Below are positions 58,260 to 64,000 of a DNA stretch of 64,000 bases, one piece after another; the stretch's first letter is position 1; each line of letters begins with the position of its first letter. Both the position numbers and the translations under genes were made by a program. The notes under the pieces are model-generated. The model was not told the DNA's origin, ran no database searches, and was given only the letters and a program-made list of their open reading frames with translations. Where the stretch lies: NCBI RefSeq assembly GCF_000948985.2, contig NZ_CP059733.1, positions 3,162,001 through 3,226,000 on the forward strand, in the 5' to 3' direction. This stretch comes from Thalassomonas viridans. GTDB taxonomy: Bacteria > Pseudomonadota > Gammaproteobacteria > Enterobacterales > Alteromonadaceae.

Positions 58260-59546
58260 ATGACTCGATTATTTATTTCCCTCTACCTTGGCATATTGGC
58301 GACCTTTATGGTCTTTATTCTGGTGGCCCACCTGATCAATACCTTTTTGATCGTGGATATTGAGAATATTATCGATGCCGAGCAGTTTAGCGCAGAAGTG
58401 GCTTTACTGGAAAGGCTGGATCCCCACATCAGCAGGCAGGAGCGGCAGCGGCTGATACAGGAGGTGGCACAAAAAAATCAACTGCTGATAACAGAAATCA
58501 AAAAAGACGAGGTTCCAGAACATGTGCAGGATCAGCTGGATGCTTATCCGGTTTGGTTCGATGATGACGAGTATGATTACTTCAGGGCATTTTCCCCGCT
58601 GCAGTATTACCGCCTCAGTGAAGACGAAGACAATGAATTGCTGCTTATCGATGATAAAGTCGCGATGGCGATTTTTATCGCTTTTATTGTGTTTATTGCC
58701 CTCAATTGTTTTATCTGGTTATACGGCCTGCACAGGAAACTGCGCCACCTGGAAGATACCGCAGATAAAATCAGCCGGGGACAGCTGCACCAGCGGGCGC
58801 CGGTAAAGAAAAGCCTCAGGGTGGGGCGGCTAAACCTCAGGTTTAATGAAATGGCCGGGCGTATCGAACAGTTGCTGCTCGGGCACAAGCGCCTGACCCA
58901 GGCGGTCGCCCATGAATTACGTTCTCCCCTGTTCAGGTTACAGCTGCAAATCGACTTGCTCGATCAGGCGAAGGAAGAAGACAGGCAGGCGCATTTGCGC
59001 AGTCTGGAAGAAGATGTTCATCAGCTCAATGAGCTGGTGGATGAATTTCTTGAATATGGCAAGATGCAACGTTCAGAGTTAGCCTTAACAAGCGAGTCCG
59101 TTTGGGTGACCCCTTTTGTGGAAGAGTTATGTGACAACCTGGCCCTTGAAAACCGGGAAAGTGCAACAGAGATTAAATTGGAAAGCACAATAGCAAGTGA
59201 TCTCCGCATAGAGGCGGATAAAGGGAAATTAACCCGGGCGCTGAATAACCTGCTCAGAAATGCGATCAAATACGGCAATGCCCGGATAAAACTTAAAGTC
59301 AGCCGGGAACAAGACCTGCTGGCATTTAGTGTTGAAGACGACGGTGAGGGCATACCCGAACAATACCGGGAGCAGATTTTTCAGCCCTATTTCCGTTTGA
59401 ATACTAAAGCCCATGACAGGGTGTCCGGTTATGGCCTGGGTTTGACTATTTGCCGGGAAATTGCCGAGCTGCACCGGGGCACATTACGGGTGCAGCAAAG
59501 CGAATTTGGTGGGGCCGCGTTTAAGCTCAAACTTCCTTTAGGCTAA
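58260..59546 (+). CDS. Sensor histidine kinase (RstB-like), copy 2
   Basis: A 428-aa membrane kinase with two transmembrane segments (about 5-32 and 137-158) around a small acidic periplasmic sensor. A HAMP region (HLEDTADKISRG), phosphoacceptor AVAHELRSPLFRL, N-box LLRNAIKYG, G1 VEDDGEGIPEQ, F-box IFQPYFRL and G2 GYGLGLTICREI are all intact. It is in line with the kinase at 24482-25765 (same length and motif order). The sensor regions share the YDYFRAFxPxxYYR block. Phosphorelay to the regulator encoded just upstream is the expected role; cross-talk with the other pair is possible. Confidence 0.92.
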   Translation: MTRLFISLYLGILATFMVFILVAHLINTFLIVDIENIIDAEQFSAEVALLERLDPHISRQERQRLIQEVAQKNQLLITEIKKDEVPEHVQDQLDAYPVWFDDDEYDYFRAFSPLQYYRLSEDEDNELLLIDDKVAMAIFIAFIVFIALNCFIWLYGLHRKLRHLEDTADKISRGQLHQRAPVKKSLRVGRLNLRFNEMAGRIEQLLLGHKRLTQAVAHELRSPLFRLQLQIDLLDQAKEEDRQAHLRSLEEDVHQLNELVDEFLEYGKMQRSELALTSESVWVTPFVEELCDNLALENRESATEIKLESTIASDLRIEADKGKLTRALNNLLRNAIKYGNARIKLKVSREQDLLAFSVEDDGEGIPEQYREQIFQPYFRLNTKAHDRVSGYGLGLTICREIAELHRGTLRVQQSEFGGAAFKLKLPLG

Positions 59547-59650
59547 AGCGGATTGCTTTATGGAGATTAAAATCTCTCGTAGCCTTTATCAGGAAAAATA
59601 GCGACCATTGCTCCATACTACATAAGCAAAGTGGCTCGCTTGGGGGGAGA

Positions 59651-60346
59651 ATGGATAAAACCAGGCTAATATCCGTGTTTTTTATGGCTATGCTGGCATT
59701 GGAGTTACCGGCGGAGGAAGTCTGGAAAGTCACATCCCTGGATTGGCAGCCTTATTCAGGCGAAACATTAGCAAACCAGGGCCGTTCGGTTGAAAAATTA
59801 AAGCAGATATTACAACAGGCTGGTATCACGCTTGTGGTGGAGTTTTATCCATGGAACCGCTCTAAGATGCTGGTGAAAACCAACCATGAATATATCGGAA
59901 TTTTTCCTGTTTGGCCGGAAGATACGTTTGAAGCAGCTTTGTTGTCATCTCCCGTGGATTGGTCCGAAATTGCCGTGCTAAAACGTGCCGGTATCGAAGT
60001 GAATTTTAACAGTATAGATGAGCTATTTAAGAAATATTCCGTAGGAGTGGTCAGCACTTATATTTATCCTAAAAAGATCATGGATGCCATGGCGAAACAC
60101 CCGCAGCATACTGACGGCGCCTCCAATGAAGTTACCTTGTTGAAAAAACTGGCCACGGGCCGTAACCAGGTGGCGATCACAGATCCAAAAGTGATGCTGT
60201 TTCTGGCAAAGCGTTACGGCATTGATAATATCGAATATGTTAAAAAAATTACCGACAAGGAGCTGGTGCTGGCGTTTCGGGATGATGAGCAAAACAGGAA
60301 ACGTTTAAGAGTATTAAACCGTTTGCTGCAACAGCAGGAAAAATAA
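59651..60346 (+). CDS. Periplasmic solute-binding-like protein (231 aa)
   Basis: A signal peptide (about 1-21, ending ELPAEE) precedes a family-3-like solute-binding domain: VTSLDWQPYSGETL, LVVEFYPWNRSKMLVK, IGIFPVWPEDT, VAITDPKVMLFLAKRYG and a final helix RVLNRLLQQQ. GGGGGAG precedes ATG 59651. No transporter genes are adjacent. It lies about 105 bp after the second kinase gene on the same strand, so it might serve as a ligand-sensing accessory to that system, or be independent. It is convergent with ansA across a hairpin. Confidence 0.75.
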   Translation: MDKTRLISVFFMAMLALELPAEEVWKVTSLDWQPYSGETLANQGRSVEKLKQILQQAGITLVVEFYPWNRSKMLVKTNHEYIGIFPVWPEDTFEAALLSSPVDWSEIAVLKRAGIEVNFNSIDELFKKYSVGVVSTYIYPKKIMDAMAKHPQHTDGASNEVTLLKKLATGRNQVAITDPKVMLFLAKRYGIDNIEYVKKITDKELVLAFRDDEQNRKRLRVLNRLLQQQEK

Positions 60347-60348
60347 CC

Positions 60349-60369
60349 GGCGGCTATTCCTTGGCCGCC
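60349..60369. terminator. Hairpin between convergent genes
   Basis: GGCGGC (60349-60354) pairs with GCCGCC (60364-60369) just after the solute-binding gene stop and before the ansA stop. No T tract. Confidence 0.35.
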
Positions 60370-60383
60370 AATCATATCTGGGG

Positions 60384-61391
60384 TTAGTTATCCAATTCTC
60401 CGCGCAGGTTTTGCTGCATTAAGTGGCAGATCTGGTGATAGTCGTGCCCCTGGCTTAACAGGTAATGCAGCTTAGTTAATGCCGCTTCCAGGGTCATATC
60501 GTAACCTGAGATGACGCCGCACTGGCTCAGGGCAGAGCCAGTGGCATAACCCCCCATATTGACCGTACCTTTGGTGCACTGGCTGATATTGACTATCACT
60601 ATGCCTTGCTTGCTGGCCTTTTCCAGGCAGGCGAGCAGGGCGGGATCCTGCGGGGCATTGCCGACGCCGTAACTCCTTAAGATCAGGGCCTTGACCGGCT
60701 GTTTGATAACATTGGCCACTAACTCTGCGCTGATCCCGGGATATAAATGAATAACCCCTACCGGCTGCGGCGTGATGGCGCTGAGCTTAAGCGCCTGATG
60801 CGGTTTGTGCTCTACCTTGCCGGCAAGCACCCGGATATTGATGCCCGCTTCCAGCAGCGGCGGCATATTGGGGGAGTCAAAGGCATTAAAGCCGTCGGCA
60901 TACGCCTTGATGCTGCGGTTACCGCGGAACAGCTTGTTGTTGAAAAACAGGCCGACTTCGCTGATGGGGTAATTGGCGGCAATATACAGGGCATTGAGCA
61001 GGTTGACCTGGCCGTCGGAGCGCAGCTGGCTTAACGGGATCTGCGAGCCGGTAACGATCACCGGCTTGGTCAGGTTCTCAAACATAAAGGATAATGCCGA
61101 GCTGGTATAGGCCATGGTATCCGTGCCGTGCAGGACCACGAAGCCGTCGTAGTCATCATAGTTATCGCGGATATCTTCGGCGATACGCTGCCAGTCTCCC
61201 GGGGCCATATTGGAAGAGTCGATCAGCGGCTGGTATTCGTGAATAACAAAATCGGGCATTTCAATCCGGTGAAATTCCGGGGTTTTGTTAATAAAATTGG
61301 TTAAATGGCCTTTGACCGGTACATAACCCTGGCTGCTTTCTTTCATTCCTATGGTACCGCCGGTATAGGCGACATAAATACGTTTTTTCAT
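60384..61391 (-). CDS. ansA: L-asparaginase I (cytoplasmic)
   Basis: A 335-aa enzyme that hydrolyses L-asparagine to aspartate and ammonia. The two catalytic threonine regions are intact: YTGGTIGM (Thr10/Thr13) near the N-terminus and VVLHGTDTMAY (Thr90-Asp91) with the family acid. SALSFMFENLTKPVIVTGSQ and GNRSIKAYADGFNAFDSPN fit the family. No signal peptide, hence the cytoplasmic type I enzyme. It lies 89 bp after sppA with a terminator between, an arrangement seen in Shewanella- and Colwellia-like bacteria. Confidence 0.95.
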   Translation of the reverse strand: MKKRIYVAYTGGTIGMKESSQGYVPVKGHLTNFINKTPEFHRIEMPDFVIHEYQPLIDSSNMAPGDWQRIAEDIRDNYDDYDGFVVLHGTDTMAYTSSALSFMFENLTKPVIVTGSQIPLSQLRSDGQVNLLNALYIAANYPISEVGLFFNNKLFRGNRSIKAYADGFNAFDSPNMPPLLEAGINIRVLAGKVEHKPHQALKLSAITPQPVGVIHLYPGISAELVANVIKQPVKALILRSYGVGNAPQDPALLACLEKASKQGIVIVNISQCTKGTVNMGGYATGSALSQCGVISGYDMTLEAALTKLHYLLSQGHDYHQICHLMQQNLRGELDN

Positions 61392-61421
61392 ATGGCTGGC
61401 TATTGTAATAAGGGAAAATGT

Positions 61422-61444
61422 AAAAAGCCCCGCACAGGCGGGGC
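61422..61444 (-). terminator. Rho-independent terminator between sppA and ansA
   Basis: Read on the minus strand, GCCCCGC pairs with GCGGGGC (plus 61438-61444 with 61427-61433), followed by five T residues (plus 61422-61426). Confidence 0.88.
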
Positions 61445-61480
61445 GTTAATTTTTGAGCGATATCAGCGCGGTATCGCGGC

Positions 61481-63340
61481 TTAATATGACTCGCAGGTTA
61501 AACAGAATGAGTAGATCCCCTGGGGATCATTAAACTGGTTCAACCGGGTAAGCTCTGAACGTACCTTACCGATAAACTGATCAACCGGGCCTGAGCCGGT
61601 TACCGGCTCGCTGCCGATAAGGGCCAGGGCATTGCCAAGCAGGTTTTGCAGGAAAATTTCCTGCGGCGTCAATTCTTTTTCGATCAGCAGGGTGTCGTAA
61701 TTGTCCAGGCCGGCAATGTCGGCGGCGGCGCTGACGGCATCATCAAGATCTCCCAGTTCATCCACCAATCCCAGCTCTTTGGCGCGGGCGCCTGACCAGA
61801 CACGTCCCTGGGCAATTTCATCGATTTGCTCTAAGGTCATGTTGCGGCTGTCTGCCACCAGGGAGATAAAGTCCTGGTAACCCCGGTCGATGTTGAGCTG
61901 GAAGATTTGCGCCATACCGTCGCTCAGGGGACGGGTCGGGCTGTAACCGGCAATATCTGTGGTGCCGACGCCGTCTGTGTGTATGCCCAATTTGTCCAGG
62001 GAGTTTTCAAAGGTCATCATCAGGCCGAAAATACCGATAGAACCTGTGATCGTGGTCGGGGCCGCCATGATTTTATTGGCAGAAGCGGAAATCCAGTAAC
62101 CGCCGGAGGCGGCATAGGTGCCCATAGAAGCGATCACCGGTTTGCCGGCGGCCTTTAACAGTTCGATTTCACGGCGGATGATCTCCGAGGCATAGGCGCT
62201 GCCGCCCGGGCTGTCAACCCGTAATACCACGGCTTTGACCTTGTCGTTTTGACGGGCCTTGCGCAGCAGTTTGGCGGTGCTGTCGCCGCCTATGGTGCCC
62301 GGCGACTGGGTGCCGTTTAAGATAGTGCCTTTGGCGACAACTATCGCTACTTTGTCACTGCCCGGGTTAACAACAGGGAAAGGGGCCTTGATGGAGGACA
62401 GGTACTCTTTAAAGGTAACCTTGCTGTAACTGTCGCCCTTGGCATTTTTGCCGGCAAGCTTGATCAGTTCGTCGCGCATCTGCTCGCGGGTTTTTAAGGC
62501 GTCTACCCAGTGGTTGCTTAAGGCGTATTCGGCAAAGTTACCGTTGGCGGCCTTAAATTTGGCCACTAAGTCGTCGATGCTTTCATCGAAGTTCTCGACC
62601 CCGAATTTCCTTTGTTTGGCGACATCTTCTTTGTAGCGGCTCCACAGATCGTTTAGCCATACCCGGTTGGCTTCCTTGGCGGCGGGGGACATGTCGTCGC
62701 GCATATAAGGTTCTACCGCGGATTTATAGGTGCCGACGCGGAAGATATGCTGGCTGATGGCCAGTTTGTCCAGTGCCGATTTAAAGTACATCTGGTAGCG
62801 GCCGTAACCGTCGAGGATCATCCAACCTTTGGGATCCAGCCAGATATTGTTGGCGTGGCTGGCCAGGTAATATTGATCTTGGGTGTATTGATCCCCTAAG
62901 GCAATTACCTGCTTGCCGGAAGTTTTAAAGTCATCTATGGCCTTGGCGATATCGGCAAGTTTGGTTAAACCTGCGCGGTTCATGTTTTGCAGCTGCAGTA
63001 CCAATACCGATACCCGGTCATCATTTTTTGCCCGGTCGATTACGTCCAGGACATCGCTTAACAGGATCTCGGGGTTTTCTTCCGGCCGGTTCATGGCTTC
63101 CGCCATAAAGGCGCTCATGGGATCGATTTCCCGTTTTTGCTCAACGATGTCACCGTTGAGGTTTAATACCAGGGCGGTTTTCTTGGGAATACTGACTTTA
63201 TCGCCGTCCTGGGTGATCGCGACGAAAAACAGCAACAGCAGGGTGAAAAACACAAGGTTGACGATTACCTTGCGCGAAATGTTGAGTACCCGCCACAGCG
63301 ATAAACTCAGACGTTTGATTGTACCTGGACTTTGGTTCAT
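61481..63340 (-). CDS. sppA: Signal peptide peptidase SppA, 67-kDa type
   Basis: A 619-aa inner-membrane serine protease that degrades cleaved signal peptides on the periplasmic side. One transmembrane helix lies at about 25-42. The two tandem ClpP-like S49 domains are present. The catalytic Lys is in GTYKSAVEPY (Lys206) of the first domain, and the nucleophile Ser412 is in TYAASGGYWIS of the second, with DSPGGSAYASEI before it. Length agrees with the E. coli-type enzyme. It is followed by a terminator and ansA. The last residues SFCLTCESY include two Cys, unusual but not disruptive. Confidence 0.95.
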   Translation of the reverse strand: MNQSPGTIKRLSLSLWRVLNISRKVIVNLVFFTLLLLFFVAITQDGDKVSIPKKTALVLNLNGDIVEQKREIDPMSAFMAEAMNRPEENPEILLSDVLDVIDRAKNDDRVSVLVLQLQNMNRAGLTKLADIAKAIDDFKTSGKQVIALGDQYTQDQYYLASHANNIWLDPKGWMILDGYGRYQMYFKSALDKLAISQHIFRVGTYKSAVEPYMRDDMSPAAKEANRVWLNDLWSRYKEDVAKQRKFGVENFDESIDDLVAKFKAANGNFAEYALSNHWVDALKTREQMRDELIKLAGKNAKGDSYSKVTFKEYLSSIKAPFPVVNPGSDKVAIVVAKGTILNGTQSPGTIGGDSTAKLLRKARQNDKVKAVVLRVDSPGGSAYASEIIRREIELLKAAGKPVIASMGTYAASGGYWISASANKIMAAPTTITGSIGIFGLMMTFENSLDKLGIHTDGVGTTDIAGYSPTRPLSDGMAQIFQLNIDRGYQDFISLVADSRNMTLEQIDEIAQGRVWSGARAKELGLVDELGDLDDAVSAAADIAGLDNYDTLLIEKELTPQEIFLQNLLGNALALIGSEPVTGSGPVDQFIGKVRSELTRLNQFNDPQGIYSFCLTCESY

Positions 63341-63560
63341 AGAATTTTAATCGGTTAAATTACTAGTATAGTGCGTATGCTACTTAATCTTTTGACAGTT
63401 AAGTAGTCTATTTTGTAAAAATTTTTAACGTTTTTTATTTACAGCGCCTATCTTTGCTAAAGCAGGGAGGAAAAGCTGATTGAATATTGAAAAGTTGAAG
63501 GGATGAAAGTATTTAGCCTGTAGCGGGTCTTATTAGCATCATTTATAAAAATCGCCAACT

Positions 63561-64000
63561 ATGAAAATATTTATTTTATACCAAAACCTGTTAAAAAAAT
63601 TGCCTGTTTTTGACGGCGTACCTGCGTTGTTAATCCGTTTATACCTGGCCCCGGTGTTTATTATTGCCGGTTACAGTAAAACCCAGCTGGCTAACCCGGA
63701 AGTGACCGGACTGGCCAGCCTGAGTGCAGATCCCAATATTATTGCCTGGTTTGGCAATGCCGACTGGGGCCTGGGGCTGCCATTTCCTGCTTTGCTGGCA
63801 AACCTTGCTACCTGGACCGAGTTTTTCGGCGGCTGGTTGCTGTTATTCGGTGTGCTGACCCGGTTAGTCTCGATTCCTTTGATGTTTACCATGGTAGTGG
63901 CCGCTACCAGCGTGCATCTGGATAATGGCTGGTTCGCCATTACCCCCACCAACCCGGATACCAGCCCGGCCAAAGTGCTTTCCTGGGTAGGGATTGAAGG
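63561..64000 (+). CDS. DoxX/HvfX-like membrane protein, runs past the right edge
   Basis: ATG 63561 opens a frame that continues to the right edge (146 residues seen). Hydrophobic helices and the segments LLIRLYLAPVFIIAGYSK, IAWFGNADWGLGLPFPALLA, WTEFFGGWLLLFGVLTRL and VAATSVHLDNGWFAI match DoxX-family proteins. The GNxDWGLGLPFP form points to the HvfX branch, linked to copper-binding peptide maturation loci. Upstream is a 220-bp gap with the sppA promoter. No hvfA-C genes are in view, and the C-terminus is missing. Confidence 0.8.
   Translation, partial: MKIFILYQNLLKKLPVFDGVPALLIRLYLAPVFIIAGYSKTQLANPEVTGLASLSADPNIIAWFGNADWGLGLPFPALLANLATWTEFFGGWLLLFGVLTRLVSIPLMFTMVVAATSVHLDNGWFAITPTNPDTSPAKVLSWVGIE

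Noticed and set aside
1..64000. CRISPR array, tRNA or rRNA genes, insertion sequence
   Set aside because: No regularly spaced repeats with spacers, no tRNA/rRNA signatures and no transposase or integrase frame were found.

Overview
The window looks like a chromosomal segment of a marine gammaproteobacterium of the Alteromonadales, most likely Colwelliaceae (Thalassomonas-like). This is inferred from housekeeping genes (an sppA-ansA pair, a DoxX/HvfX-type gene, a CspA-family gene, RstAB-like two-component systems, HD-GYP and GGDEF/EAL proteins) and moderate GC with AT-rich islands. No rRNA, tRNA, CRISPR array, integrase or transposase is visible. Most of the window is accessory: secreted enzymes, toxin/immunity-like genes and phage defence.

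Layout. 1-6.4 kb (minus strand): a very large unknown protein running off the left edge, a membrane-anchored propeptide-like protein, a secreted reprolysin-type zinc protease lacking its own propeptide, and a periplasmic solute-binding-like protein. 6.8-9.4 kb: an alpha/beta hydrolase, small proteins and copy 1 of a duplicated ~830-bp block with two overlapping small genes behind a structured leader. 9.7-18.5 kb: four exported proteins of unknown role, including a 1474-aa FG-GAP protein. 18.9-23.2 kb: cold-shock protein and two secreted PI-PLC-type phospholipases with Vps62-like tails. 23.7-25.8 kb: an RstAB-like two-component system. 25.8-30.2 kb: a polymorphic-toxin-type lipase, two tandem-duplicated putative immunity genes and a possibly lysozyme-like protein. 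31.1-39.7 kb: an AT-rich restriction island (Mrr-like nuclease, a HEPN-like protein with an R-x4-H motif, type I HsdM-HsdS-HsdR, small proteins, and an orphan Tai4-like immunity protein). 39.7-40.6 kb: copy 2 of the duplicated block. 40.7-49.8 kb: two large c-di-GMP signalling proteins, a CPBP-like protein lacking its catalytic half, and a TraT lipoprotein. 50.1-56.0 kb: a complete RADAR-type anti-phage operon (SLATT-like membrane protein, RdrA ATPase, RdrB deaminase). 56.4-60.3 kb: a ClpP-fold-like lipoprotein, a second RstAB-like pair paralogous to the first, and a solute-binding protein. 60.4-64 kb: ansA, sppA and the start of a DoxX/HvfX gene.

How it fits together. The two defence loci (restriction island and RADAR) are independent layers. 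The restriction island lies between two pieces of what appears to be a second copy of a small locus also present at 7.8-9.4 kb, so that locus may be an integration site. The two RstAB-like systems each sit beside a gene for an exported protein, and the two upstream regions share a 14-bp near-identical element, suggesting a common regulator site. The duplicated block carries a hairpin with a compensatory base change between copies, supporting a conserved RNA leader.
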